From: Bacillota bacterium
GTDB taxonomy: Bacteria; Bacillota; Clostridia; Peptostreptococcales; Anaerovoracaceae
Direction: 5' to 3'
DNA: 64,000 nucleotides
NCBI GenBank assembly: GCA_017433375.1
Contig: JAFRHG010000014.1
Coordinates: 80,716-144,715 of the forward strand
Below, in pieces: positions 8,705 to 16,963 of this stretch (position 1 is the first letter of the stretch; the number at the start of each line of letters is the position of its first letter). Under the pieces are notes generated by a model that did not search any database, was not told the origin of the DNA, and was given only the letters and a program-made list of their open reading frames with translations. Made by a program: the position numbers and the translations under genes.

Positions 8705-8732
8705 GATCCGGCCTTTGCCGGATTATTTCTTT
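8705..8732 (+). terminator. Terminator of the SOS polymerase operon
   Basis: ATCCGGC-CTTT-GCCGGAT followed by ATTTCTTTT forms an intrinsic terminator on the + strand. It overlaps the stop codon of the convergent acyltransferase gene. Confidence 0.75.
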
Positions 8733-10000
8733 TCGGCGCCGGCTTCCGTTGCCTTTGCGTCGGCATCTTCCGCCTCCGCCTTCTTCGGCTTGCCGAAGTC
8801 CTCGAGCCACTTCACCATGAAGGGGATCCGCAGGGGACCTTCCGTGAGGATGTCGTAGAGTTTGACCCAGAAGGGCGCGCACAGGGACACGCCGGTCAGC
8901 AGGGCGCTGCCGTAGACCATGGGGAAGAAGATCCAGAGGTTCTTCGGGCACTTGCCCACCAGCGGATCCAGTACCCCGCAGTTCCACAGCCAGATGGCGC
9001 CGGCGATGGAGAGCACGGTCACGACGATGGAAACCGTCCAGTTGTTGTGCTTCCGGTGGGCCAGGGAGATCAGGGAGAACCAGGCGACGATCAGCGCGGA
9101 GATGGCGCCCAGGTAGAGACCCTTGATCTTGATGATGTGCCGCAGGCCGAGATGGAAGATGTAGATGGGCATGGTGTTGGTTCCCACATAGCAGAGAAAA
9201 TTCCGTGTCGAGGGAAGGATGTTGACCATCAGGGTGATCCATCCGCAGGCCAGACAGAAGACCAGACCCCGGTACCAGAAGTCATCCCAGAGGGAGACGC
9301 CGAGGGCCGAGGCGCTGTCTTTGAGCAGGAACCAGGAGAGCCGCGGTCCGGTAAAGACCAGCCAGATGGAGCAGCCTACCAGGGCAGCCGCCAGCAGGAC
9401 GATGATCACCGGATGGCGCTTCAGGGTACGCACCTTGTCCAGGGTTTCCTTGGAGCAGTAGTAGCCGATCAGGAAAAACGGGAAGTAGGAAAAGACCCTT
9501 CCCAGAGCCAGATAATCGTTAAAAGGCAACGCTCCCGCGGCGAACATCATGATGATGCTCATGGGCAGGGCCCACTGGAACTTGATGATGTCCCGCAGGA
9601 AGAAGCGGTAGAGGAACAGGGCGAACAGGAACCACAGGGCGAAAGGCGGCGTCAGGTAAGAGAACCAGTGGCCGATGCCCGTGTCGAAGCCGTAGCCCGC
9701 GATCATGGTAATCGTGGTGAAGACCAGATAGGGCCAGAGGATGCTGCGGAACGCGGTATCGTGAGCCCGGTCAGGTTTTTTGGAAAAGTATCCGGACAGG
9801 AACATGAAGGCCTGCATGACGAATACGTTGATGGTGATGTACATGAAGCCGCAGAAGGATTCGTGCGCGAATCCGGGTGCGTACAGGGCCTGGTACCAGT
9901 TGGCCGAGGCCTTGGTGAAATGGGACACGGGAATCGACAGCATCAGAATACCGCGAAAAGTGTCGAACATGTAATCACGCTCTTTGATGATTTCTCCCAT
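8723..10000 (-). CDS. Acyltransferase 3 family membrane protein
   Basis: A 425-residue polytopic membrane protein. The N-terminus RDYMFDTFRGILMLSIPVSHF is the characteristic first helix of acyltransferase-3 proteins (fucose 4-O-acetylase or OafA-like), with the catalytic-type His in SHF. About ten hydrophobic segments follow, including VFVMQAFMFLSGYFSKKP, where SGYF is a typical family feature, and FALWFLFALFLYRFFL. These enzymes move acyl groups from cytoplasmic CoA donors to sugars or other envelope molecules; the substrate here is unknown. The C-terminal 35 residues are charged and Ala/Glu-rich. The ATG has GGAGGG upstream. It is transcribed divergently from the YjbR-like gene. Confidence 0.88.
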   Translation of the reverse strand: MGEIIKERDYMFDTFRGILMLSIPVSHFTKASANWYQALYAPGFAHESFCGFMYITINVFVMQAFMFLSGYFSKKPDRAHDTAFRSILWPYLVFTTITMIAGYGFDTGIGHWFSYLTPPFALWFLFALFLYRFFLRDIIKFQWALPMSIIMMFAAGALPFNDYLALGRVFSYFPFFLIGYYCSKETLDKVRTLKRHPVIIVLLAAALVGCSIWLVFTGPRLSWFLLKDSASALGVSLWDDFWYRGLVFCLACGWITLMVNILPSTRNFLCYVGTNTMPIYIFHLGLRHIIKIKGLYLGAISALIVAWFSLISLAHRKHNNWTVSIVVTVLSIAGAIWLWNCGVLDPLVGKCPKNLWIFFPMVYGSALLTGVSLCAPFWVKLYDILTEGPLRIPFMVKWLEDFGKPKKAEAEDADAKATEAGAEKK

Positions 10001-10038
10001 GATTCATCCCTCCAACATTGATGAATGCTACGTTGTAT

Positions 10039-10067
10039 ATGATAACAGAACTCGGGTGAAGTGACAA
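10039..10067 (-). promoter_or_regulatory. Promoter of the acyltransferase gene
   Basis: On the minus strand a -35 TTGTCA (10067-10062) is followed by a 17-bp spacer and a -10 TATCAT (10044-10039), about 38 bases before the ATG. It argues against the GTG at 10061 as start of the divergent gene, since that codon lies in this promoter. Confidence 0.65.
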
Positions 10068-10104
10068 GAAAAGGATTGCTTCTTCCCGAGGGGGATTTAG
10101 GGTA

Positions 10105-10113
10105 TGGTATAAT
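10105..10113 (+). promoter_or_regulatory. Extended -10 promoter overlapping the YjbR-like gene start
   Basis: TGGTATAAT is a perfect extended -10 element. No good -35 is present. Transcription would start about 10120, directly at the ATG at 10121, giving a leaderless or nearly leaderless message. Confidence 0.6.
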
Positions 10114-10120
10114 GATGGAC

Positions 10121-11293
10121 ATGAGTCAGGAGAGTGAATTCTACAATCGAATGCGGCCGGCGGCTGACCGGCTCCGGGCAGCGGCGGAGAGTTCGGCGCA
10201 CCCGGAGACAGAGGCGGCGCCGAGCGAAGCTACAGAGGCAGCGCCCGGGGAGGGCGGAATCCGGGTCTCCCAATCGGAGGGCGGATTTGTCTGCGAAAAG
10301 ACCTTTCTGGACGGCCAGTTCCTGGCCCGGATCTGGATCCCCGAAGAGGGGCCGGTCCGGGGAGAAGTCATCGACCTGGATACAGGGGAGGAGTATCTGC
10401 CCATCCGCTCCCGCAATCAGATCGGCGGATTCGTGGGGACGGTGCGGGAAGCCTACCGGGAAGTCCTGAAAGAAATCGGGGACGCCTTTTTCCTGCCGGT
10501 CCATTTTATCTGGGACCAGTCCAACCGGATCGCCGAAGGGATCCGGAAGGAGTGGGGCGTGGAACCCTCGTTTCCCTGGGAAAGGGACCCGGGAAGCGGG
10601 ACCTTTTCCTGCCGGGAGAACGGCCGGTGGTTCGGCGTGCTGCTGCCCGTTGCCTTTGGGAAACTGAGGGCGCCGGAAGAAAGCGCAGGGCCGGCCCGCG
10701 ACAGGGAGGAACTGGTGGAGGTCATCAACCTGAAGGGGGACCCGGACCGCATACCTGAGCTGACGAAGACCCGGGGGATCTATCCCGCCTGGCACATGAA
10801 CAAGACCCACTGGATCAGCGTGATCCTGGACGACACCCTGACCGACGATCAGGTGATGGAGCTGATCCGGGAAAGCCATCGCCTGGTAACGGAGAAGCAC
10901 AGGGGATCCGGCATCCGCAGCGGCGCCTGGATGATTCCCTCCAATCCGAAGATCTACGATGTGGATGCAGGATTCGCCGGGGGCGCGACCATAGACTGGC
11001 ATCAGCACAACGACATCCGGGAGGGGGACGAGGTGTTCATCTACAGCGCCGCACCCAACTCCGCCATCATGTACCGGTGCCGGGTGGAAGCGGCGAACCT
11101 GCCCTATGACGGGATGTTCCGGGAGAGCCGGGGATACGAGCGGTCAATGCGGATCAGCCTGGTCGAAAAATATCCGCCGGACAGATTTCCCCTGTCCTTT
11201 CTCAAAGCCAACGGCGGCTCGGTGGTGCGCAGCGCCAGAAGCATGCCGCCTCAGCTGTATGAAGCGATCCTGCGGGATCTGAGGGAGGATTGA
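10121..11293 (+). CDS. MmcQ/YjbR-family protein fused to an EVE-like domain
   Basis: About 390 residues. The middle part matches the MmcQ/YjbR (DUF419) family in its longer clostridial form: GEVIDLDTGEEYLP, FVGTVREAYREVL, and the hallmark YPAWHMNKTHWISVIL near residue 220, followed by VMELIRESHRLV. From about residue 265 a second domain starts WMIPSNPKIYDVDAGF and contains GDEVFIYSAAPNSAIMYRC, which looks like an EVE/PUA-like domain that may bind modified bases. Function is unknown. The first 50 residues are low-complexity Ala/Glu. I chose the ATG at 10121 because the -10 hexamer covers 10108-10113; ATGs at 10112 and 10115 and a GTG at 10061 are alternatives. It ends 3 bases before the next gene. 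Confidence 0.7.
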   Translation: MSQESEFYNRMRPAADRLRAAAESSAHPETEAAPSEATEAAPGEGGIRVSQSEGGFVCEKTFLDGQFLARIWIPEEGPVRGEVIDLDTGEEYLPIRSRNQIGGFVGTVREAYREVLKEIGDAFFLPVHFIWDQSNRIAEGIRKEWGVEPSFPWERDPGSGTFSCRENGRWFGVLLPVAFGKLRAPEESAGPARDREELVEVINLKGDPDRIPELTKTRGIYPAWHMNKTHWISVILDDTLTDDQVMELIRESHRLVTEKHRGSGIRSGAWMIPSNPKIYDVDAGFAGGATIDWHQHNDIREGDEVFIYSAAPNSAIMYRCRVEAANLPYDGMFRESRGYERSMRISLVEKYPPDRFPLSFLKANGGSVVRSARSMPPQLYEAILRDLRED

Positions 11294-11296
11294 TCC

Positions 11297-11671
11297 ATGT
11301 CCATGGCCTGGATTGCCTTTACCTGTGCCATATTTGCCCTTGCCGGGCTGCTGCTGGTAGCCTACATATCCGAGGACGATTTTGAGGGAGACTGGGTCTG
11401 CGCGGGAACCATGGTCGGCGACCGGTTCGCGCCCTATCCCGGCGGGTTCATCCACAGCGAGATCGTCATCGAAGATGACCGGGTTCAGTATTTTATCGCC
11501 GGGGAGCAGGTGAGCGCCACCTACCGGCGGCGGAAGATCCAGGTTGAGCTGGCGGCGCAGATCGTTATGGAGTATCGGCTTTCCATTGAGGAGGGCAGAC
11601 TGATCATGCAGGATCAGAACGGGACCCGGCTGGTCTATGAGCGGCTTCCCGAGGAGGCGGTTCCCCGGTAG
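11297..11671 (+). CDS. Small membrane-anchored protein of unknown function
   Basis: 124 residues. One hydrophobic segment (WIAFTCAIFALAGLLLVAYI, about residues 5-24) anchors the N-terminus; the rest is soluble and beta-rich in appearance, with EIVIEDDRVQYFIAGEQVSA. I recognise no family. It starts 3 bases after the YjbR-like stop, with GGAGG in the end of that gene, and is followed closely by a MerR regulator, so the three are probably one operon. Confidence 0.6.
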   Translation: MSMAWIAFTCAIFALAGLLLVAYISEDDFEGDWVCAGTMVGDRFAPYPGGFIHSEIVIEDDRVQYFIAGEQVSATYRRRKIQVELAAQIVMEYRLSIEEGRLIMQDQNGTRLVYERLPEEAVPR

Positions 11672-11689
11672 GGGACGGAAGGTATGCCT

Positions 11690-12613
11690 ATGCAGAACAA
11701 ACGGTATTTCAAAATCGGTGAGATCGGGGAGCTGTTCGGCCTCAATATCCGAACTCTCCGTTACTACGACGAGATCGGGCTGCTGAAGCCGGACCATACG
11801 GACCCGGACAGCGGGTACCGCTATTACAGCACGTCCCAGTTCGAGCCCCTGAATACGATCCGCTATCTGCGGGAGCTGGACGTTCCCCTGGAGGATATCC
11901 GGAGGTTCCTGGGCAGCCGGGATGTGGACGCCATGAAGGAGATGCTCGGGGAGCAGATCAGGGACATCGAGGAAAGGCAACGGAGCCTGGAGGGAATCCG
12001 CCGGAAACTGAACGGCCGCCTGGAGCAGATTCGGGCAGCGCAGGAGGAACCTCTGGGGAAGGTGGAGATCCACCGGCTGCCTGCCCGGGAGGCGCTGCTT
12101 CTTCGCTACGCCCTGAAGCCGGACAGCGATCTGGAATACCCGATCCGCCTGCTGGCAAGCAGCCACGGGACCCGGGGAATATTCCTGGGAATGGTGGGGC
12201 TGTCCATCGACCAGAGCCGGCTTGAGGAGAACCGGTTCGAGCATTACGATTATATCTTCCTGCTGCCGGAACCGGAGGTGGGCAGGGCTGCCGCCGCCGA
12301 AGAAGCCGCCGGCGCGGCCGGAGAAACCGGCGACGGAGAAGCTGCCGGCTCGGCCGAAGAAGCCGCCGGCGCTGTCGGGGAAACCGGCGACACAGGCTGC
12401 GGAATCTTTCCGGCAGGGGATTATGCGGTTCTGCGCTTTGGCGGCACCCACCAGGGGGCGGCGGACCATTACCGGAAACTAGTCAGGGGGATCGCCCGCC
12501 GGGGCTATGAGATCTGCGGCAATTCTCTCGAGATCACCCTCATCGACTACGGCATGACCAGCGATCCGGGAAACTTCGTGACAGAGATCCAGATTCCGGT
12601 CCGAAAGAAGTGA
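11690..12613 (+). CDS. MerR-family transcriptional regulator with effector-binding domain
   Basis: About 307 residues. The N-terminal winged helix reads FKIGEIGELFGLNIRTLRYYDEIGLLKP, diagnostic of MerR regulators, then RYYSTSQFEPLNTIRYLRELDVPLEDI and a dimerization coiled coil. The C-terminal half resembles a GyrI/BltR-type small-molecule-binding domain (DYAVLRFGGTHQGAADHYRKL). Inserted in it at about bases 12289-12400 is an Ala/Glu/Gly stretch made of two similar units ending GETGD. The ATG at 11690 has GGAAGG at proper distance; an ATG two codons upstream is too close to it. A MerR-type promoter with 19-bp spacing lies 440 bp downstream, before the DUF554 gene, and is a candidate target. 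Confidence 0.88.
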   Translation: MQNKRYFKIGEIGELFGLNIRTLRYYDEIGLLKPDHTDPDSGYRYYSTSQFEPLNTIRYLRELDVPLEDIRRFLGSRDVDAMKEMLGEQIRDIEERQRSLEGIRRKLNGRLEQIRAAQEEPLGKVEIHRLPAREALLLRYALKPDSDLEYPIRLLASSHGTRGIFLGMVGLSIDQSRLEENRFEHYDYIFLLPEPEVGRAAAAEEAAGAAGETGDGEAAGSAEEAAGAVGETGDTGCGIFPAGDYAVLRFGGTHQGAADHYRKLVRGIARRGYEICGNSLEITLIDYGMTSDPGNFVTEIQIPVRKK

Positions 12614-13055
12614 AGGCATCCCCAGATGGCCAGGTAATGGCAAGCAGCCCGGGGCGGACAGTCCTGAACAGGTGGCCCGGGATGCAGCTCGGTGCTTTTG
12701 GAAAATACTGGACGTCGCATTTCCCTTAATCATGTATTATTCTGATGATAAACGGTGATCCGTATAGTTGGGACATGGCTGGATATGGTGGAGAAGTGAC
12801 CGACAGGGATTCTGACTGACTTTCTCAACAAAACTGGTGATTCATCAGAGCAAGTCGGAAATGTCACATAGCCAGGGCCCGCGGCTTCCGTTGACTATTG
12901 AATTGAGACGGATTGGCTGCCGGAAATTATACGGATCAGCGGGTTACTGCTGAAAAATACAAGGTTTTGGATGACGGTCTTCTCCGGCAGCGATCCTGAG
13001 TAAGGAATCAGAGCGGGAGCCTGCGCCCCGGCCGCCGCCTTTTTCAAAAAAAGCA
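12614..13055. other. Non-coding gap between MerR gene and DUF554 gene
   Basis: About 440 bp with no supported gene on either strand, less GC-rich than its neighbours. I see no tRNA, clear terminator or known riboswitch. CTGGTGATTCATCAG near 12835 recalls arms of the dispersed element, but the other arms are missing. It may be a decayed gene or an unrecognised RNA. Confidence 0.4.
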
Positions 13056-13086
13056 TTGACTCTCCAGTTGCTGGAGAGTTTATTCT
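13056..13086 (+). promoter_or_regulatory. MerR-type promoter with 19-bp spacer and perfect palindrome
   Basis: -35 TTGACT (13056-13061) and -10 TATTCT (13081-13086) are separated by 19 bp, the overlong spacing typical of MerR-activated promoters. Between them lies a perfect inverted repeat, ACTCTCCAG-TTG-CTGGAGAGT (13059-13079), placed where MerR-family dimers bind. It drives the DUF554 gene; the MerR gene just upstream may be its regulator. Confidence 0.8.
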
Positions 13087-13107
13087 ATTTACAGGAGGTA
13101 CGAGCCG

Positions 13108-13788
13108 ATGATCGGAACACTGGTAAACGTCGGAACGATTATTGCGGGAAGCCTGATGGGCGGCCTGGTCAAAAAACTGATCAGCGAGCGCATCAACGCC
13201 TGCCTGTTCAACGCCATGGGCCTGGCGGCCTTCGGCCTGGGAATCAACGCCGTGGTGAAAAACATGTCGGACAGCACCTATCCCGTGCTCTTTATCGCCA
13301 GCCTGGCCATCGGCGGCGTCATCGGAACCCTGCTTGATCTGGACGGGAGGGTGGGACGGCTGACCTCCCGCAAAGGCGACGGCAAGCTGGGGCAGGGGCT
13401 GGTGACCGGATCCCTGCTGTTCTGCGTGGGCACCCTGTCCATTCTTGGTCCGGTGCAGAGCGCCCTATATCAGGATCACACCTTCCTCTACACCAACGCT
13501 ACCCTGGACCTGGTGACGGCCATGGTGCTGGCTGCCACCTACGGGATCGGGATGTGCCTTGCGGCGGGAATCCTCTTTCTCTGGCAGGGCGGCATCTACG
13601 GTCTGACCCTCCTCTGCGGCAACGTGATCACGGACACCATGATGACGGAACTGTCCATCGTCGGCGGCTTCCTCATCGCCATGTCCGGCCTGTCCATTCT
13701 GGAGATCAAGGACTGCAAGACCCTGAACTTCCTGCCGGCCCTGTTCATTCCGGTGATCTGGTGCCTGCTGGCACCGAAGCTTTTCTGA
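13108..13788 (+). CDS. DUF554 family membrane protein
   Basis: A 226-residue integral membrane protein of the DUF554 (YdfK/YqgA-like) family, function unknown. The start MIGTLVNVGTIIAGSLMGGL is the family signature, followed by LINALGLAAFGLGINAV-like helices, a conserved small loop with LDGRVGRL, and GSLLFCVGTLSILGPVQSAL. About seven hydrophobic segments are visible. AGGAGG lies 9 bases before the ATG. Its promoter has MerR-type architecture, so expression probably responds to a small-molecule or stress signal. It appears to be a single-gene unit. Confidence 0.88.
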   Translation: MIGTLVNVGTIIAGSLMGGLVKKLISERINACLFNAMGLAAFGLGINAVVKNMSDSTYPVLFIASLAIGGVIGTLLDLDGRVGRLTSRKGDGKLGQGLVTGSLLFCVGTLSILGPVQSALYQDHTFLYTNATLDLVTAMVLAATYGIGMCLAAGILFLWQGGIYGLTLLCGNVITDTMMTELSIVGGFLIAMSGLSILEIKDCKTLNFLPALFIPVIWCLLAPKLF

Positions 13789-13856
13789 GGACAAAGGCAA
13801 TTCCGCGGGACGGATCGGAAATACAATTTTAATACAATAGAAAGGGTGCTGAGCGT

Positions 13857-13897
13857 TTGACTAACCCCACATTTTTGTATATTGTTAATGTATACAT
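13857..13897 (+). promoter_or_regulatory. Promoter region of the APC permease
   Basis: -35 TTGACT (13857-13862) with -10 TATTGT (13880-13885, 17-bp spacer) or TATATT two bases earlier. An inverted repeat TGTATA-N9-TATACA, ending in the palindrome ATGTATACAT (13888-13897), covers the start region and could be an operator. The regulator is unknown. Confidence 0.55.
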
Positions 13898-13935
13898 GAC
13901 GCCACCACTGTAGAGTGTTAAAAAGGAGAAGAAGT

Positions 13936-15384
13936 ATGGGAAACAATGGAGGAAGACAAGAACTGCAGCGGTCCCTGAACATGAAGGACGTACTCGCGCT
14001 TGCCTTTGGCACCATGATCGGGTGGGGCTGGATCATGCTGGCCGGATCGTGGGTCGGCAACGGAGGCTCCATCGGAGCCATGATTGCCTTTGGCTTCGGC
14101 GGCGTCATGGCCATCTTTGTGGGACTGACCTATGCAGAGCTGACACCGGCACTGCCCCTTTCCGGCGGTGAGCTGGTGTTCTCGTACCGGGCCATGGGCT
14201 ACAACGCCTCATGGTTCACCGGGTGGATGATCACATTGGCCTATCTGGGCGTGGCGGCGTGGGAAGGACCGGCGCTGGCCCGCGCGCTGGAATTCCTGTT
14301 CGTCGGAGTACTTCCCCAGGGAGGTACGCTCTGGACGATTCAGGGTTCGGACGTTACCACTACATTTTTGCTCATCGCGATCGTTGGCGCCGTCATCATG
14401 ACCTTCGTCAACTACAAAGGCGCCAAAGCGTCGGCGGTATTCCAGACCGTAGCGACGGTGGCCATGGCCATCGGCGGAATCTCTTTCGCCATCTGCGGCA
14501 CGGCAACCGGTTCTCTGGACAACTTCCTGCCTCTGTTCACTGACGGCAAGGGCTTCGTCGCCGTCATGCTGGCAGTGCCGGCTATGTTCGTCGGATTCGA
14601 CGTTATCCCCCAGGCGGCGGAGGAAATGAACATTCCCCTGAACAAGATCGCCAAGGTGCTGATCATCTCCATCTGCATGGCAGCCTTCTGGTACTGCCTG
14701 ATGATCTTTGCCGTGGCCATCTCCACACCGGGGGATGTGCTGAACGGATTCGTCAGTGATGACAGTGCGGTACCCGTGGCGAACTGCTTCGCCTTCTGCA
14801 TGAACGCGCCCATCTTCGGCAAGTTCATGATCATCGCGGCCATGTGCGGCATCCTGACCTCCTGGAACGGATTTGTCGTGGGCGCCTCCCGGGTCATCTT
14901 CTCCATGGCGAGAGCCAAAATGCTGCCGGAGGTCTTTGCGAAAGTGCATCCCAAGTACGGCTCCCCGGTGGGCGCTGTCCTGCTGGTCGGCGTGCTGACC
15001 TGCCTCTCCCCGCTGTTGGGAAGAAGCGCTCTTGTCTGGCTGGTGGACGCCGCTGCCTTCGGCACCGTCGTCGCTTACTTCATGGTATCCCTTTCCTTCT
15101 TCGTGCTGAGAAGGAAAGAGCCGGATCTGAAGAGGCCCTTCCAGGCCAAGGCGGGCACTTTCGTCGGCGCCATGGCCATGCTGGTCGCTCTCTTCTTCCT
15201 CTGGCTCTATCTGCCCAAGCTGGGAAGCCCGGCGCCGCTCACCGGCATCGAGTGGGGCCTCTGCGGCGGATGGATCGTTCTGGGCATCATCCTGTTCTTC
15301 ATCAACAAGGCAGGAAGGAACGGCAAGACCCCGGCGGGAGAGATCGAGTATCTCATGTTCGGCGACAAGTACAAGAGGTTCTAG
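13936..15384 (+). CDS. APC superfamily amino acid permease
   Basis: About 482 residues with around twelve hydrophobic segments. The first helix region MKDVLALAFGTMIGWGWIMLAGSWV matches the substrate-binding GxG-type unwound helix of amino acid/polyamine/organocation transporters. Later segments include MITLAYLGVAAWEGPALARAL, MLAVPAMFVGFDVIPQAAEEMN and LTSWNGFVVGASRVIFSMAR, the last being a conserved APC loop. It should import or exchange an amino acid across the cytoplasmic membrane; the substrate cannot be named. The ATG at 13936 has AGGAGA upstream; an in-frame GTG at 13915 would place that site inside the gene. A long hairpin terminator follows. Confidence 0.9.
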   Translation: MGNNGGRQELQRSLNMKDVLALAFGTMIGWGWIMLAGSWVGNGGSIGAMIAFGFGGVMAIFVGLTYAELTPALPLSGGELVFSYRAMGYNASWFTGWMITLAYLGVAAWEGPALARALEFLFVGVLPQGGTLWTIQGSDVTTTFLLIAIVGAVIMTFVNYKGAKASAVFQTVATVAMAIGGISFAICGTATGSLDNFLPLFTDGKGFVAVMLAVPAMFVGFDVIPQAAEEMNIPLNKIAKVLIISICMAAFWYCLMIFAVAISTPGDVLNGFVSDDSAVPVANCFAFCMNAPIFGKFMIIAAMCGILTSWNGFVVGASRVIFSMARAKMLPEVFAKVHPKYGSPVGAVLLVGVLTCLSPLLGRSALVWLVDAAAFGTVVAYFMVSLSFFVLRRKEPDLKRPFQAKAGTFVGAMAMLVALFFLWLYLPKLGSPAPLTGIEWGLCGGWIVLGIILFFINKAGRNGKTPAGEIEYLMFGDKYKRF

Positions 15385-15506
15385 CGGCCGTCCGCGTACC
15401 GGGACTGTTTGGCTGCTGCGGTTGCCTGGGGCAGTCCGGCCCCGCGGCTGGCGTGTGAACCGCGCTCTGCAGCCTGCGGGCGCGAAAGCCGCAAAAGTAT
15501 GACAAA

Positions 15507-15563
15507 AGGGGCTGTTGCACGCGAACATTTCAAATGTCTATGGCAACAACCCCTCCTGTTTTC
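15507..15563. terminator. Bidirectional terminator between permease and LRR gene
   Basis: AGGGGCTGTTGC (15507-15518) pairs with GCAACAACCCCT (15543-15554), one mismatch, with an inner ACATTT-C-AAATGT hairpin. T-rich sequence follows on the + strand (CCTGTTTTC) and on the minus strand (TTTTGTCAT), so it can serve both convergent genes. Confidence 0.65.
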
Positions 15564-15619
15564 GCTGTCGCTGCTGCATCAGAACAAGACGCAGGAAGTG
15601 ATTGCGGATTACCCCGCTG

Positions 15620-16963
15620 CTATTTGATCTTGATCTTTACGACGGTCGTTCTGGTCAGCGGATAATAGTTGGCGTTTCCGGCCGCGCTGACGTTGACTTT
15701 CACTTTGTAGGTCCCCTTCTTCAGACCTTTTTTGACGGTGATCTTGCCCGTGCTGCTGTTGATCTTGATCTTCTTGCCGTACTTCTTGTTGACCTTCTTG
15801 GATCCCACGCTGACCTTCTGGTAGGTCACCATTCCCTGGGCGTTGTTCACCGTGAAGGCCCGGTCGGCGCTGATGGTCTGGGCCTTTTTCTTCAGCTTCT
15901 TGCGCTTCACCTTGACGGTCTTGCCCGTGACGGTCATGGGATTGGCCTGGATCGCCGGCGTGTCGGGATCGCCGTTGATGTGGATGTTCGTATCGTAGTC
16001 GTATACCACCTTGATCTTAGAATCCTTCAGGATCTCTCCCAGCGGACTGGTGGGATCGATGCCGGCCGTCAGCTGTTTCCACTGGGCTTCCGTGCCGCGG
16101 TAACAGATCTCCTGCAGGTTCTCACACCCCCCAAACTCGCGATCCGAAATGAATGTCAGCGTAGAGGGAAGGACGACTTTCTTCAGTTCAGAGCATTGAT
16201 TGAAGGCCGACATGGATTCGCCCCCATACTGCTCGCCGATCCGCGTCACGCCTTCGGGAATGATCACTTCGGTCAGGGACGTTCCTGCAAAGGCCTCGGA
16301 GCCGATCGCCTTCAGCGTCTTAGGCAGGTTGACCTGTTTCAGTCCGTCGCAGTAATAGAATGTATACCCGCCGATATTCTCCACTTCACCCAGATCTACG
16401 GTTTCTATGTTTGATCTGTCGAATGCTCTTTCCAGATTCTTTACCCCTTTGGGTATGGCGATCTGTTTTATCCCGCTGTAAGCAAATGCACTCTCGCCTA
16501 TATGCTCAAGCCCGGATGGAAGATTTACCGTAAGGCTCCCCCACGGCCCATTAGGCTGAGTGTATCCACCGCATGCATCGAATGCACTCGCTCCAATGCT
16601 CTTCAGGCTCTCCGGAAGAACCGCCTCCTCCAGTTGCTTGTGCCACTGGAAGGCGCTGTTACCGAGAGAGGTCACACCCTCATTGACAACGACCTTGGTG
16701 AAGTCCTCTTCCCACCAGGGCTGATTATAGCTCCACGAACTGGAATTGAATTCATAATCAGCCATCTCTCCCTCTCCCGAGATGGTGAGCACTCCGTCTC
16801 TCAGTTCCCAGGTCAGGTTATCCCCATACTTGCCGCATGTGCCGCCCTTGGTTGCATTCGCTTCCTGGGCCGTCGCGGCGAACAAAGCCAGCGCCGCCAG
16901 CAGGGCGATGAGCCCGACAACGATCTTCCTCCTGCTCTCAATAGCGATTCTTTCTGTAGTCAT
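15620..16963 (-). CDS. Secreted BspA-type leucine-rich repeat protein
   Basis: About 447 residues. The N-terminus MTTERIAIESRRKIVVGLIALLAALALF is a signal peptide with basic n-region and hydrophobic core, followed by ATAQEANA. From about residue 80 to 310 run LRR_5 (BspA/Treponema type) repeats such as LKSIGASAFDACGG, LEHIGESAFAYSG, LKAIGSEAFAGTS and EFGGCENL. The last 110 residues are a Lys-rich beta domain (KGLKKGTYKVKVNVSAAGNANY) common at the ends of clostridial surface proteins. No LPXTG motif is visible, so anchoring is unclear. Such proteins often bind host or bacterial surfaces. The ATG at 16963 has AAGGAGG 7 bases upstream; an ATG six codons earlier lacks one. Confidence 0.88.
   Translation of the reverse strand: MTTERIAIESRRKIVVGLIALLAALALFAATAQEANATKGGTCGKYGDNLTWELRDGVLTISGEGEMADYEFNSSSWSYNQPWWEEDFTKVVVNEGVTSLGNSAFQWHKQLEEAVLPESLKSIGASAFDACGGYTQPNGPWGSLTVNLPSGLEHIGESAFAYSGIKQIAIPKGVKNLERAFDRSNIETVDLGEVENIGGYTFYYCDGLKQVNLPKTLKAIGSEAFAGTSLTEVIIPEGVTRIGEQYGGESMSAFNQCSELKKVVLPSTLTFISDREFGGCENLQEICYRGTEAQWKQLTAGIDPTSPLGEILKDSKIKVVYDYDTNIHINGDPDTPAIQANPMTVTGKTVKVKRKKLKKKAQTISADRAFTVNNAQGMVTYQKVSVGSKKVNKKYGKKIKINSSTGKITVKKGLKKGTYKVKVNVSAAGNANYYPLTRTTVVKIKIK

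Noticed and set aside
8609-10021. 470-codon open frame opposite the acyltransferase
   Set aside because: It mirrors the membrane protein gene in a stop-poor GC-rich region; its translation is His/Asp/Gly-rich nonsense and the other strand has clear family motifs.
10061-10063. GTG at 10061 as start of the YjbR-like gene
   Set aside because: It lies next to the -35 of the divergent acyltransferase promoter and upstream of the gene's own -10, so it would not be transcribed from that promoter.
12833-12850. Possible fourth copy of the dispersed element
   Set aside because: Only one CTGGTGATTCA-like arm is present; the other arms are missing at the expected distances.
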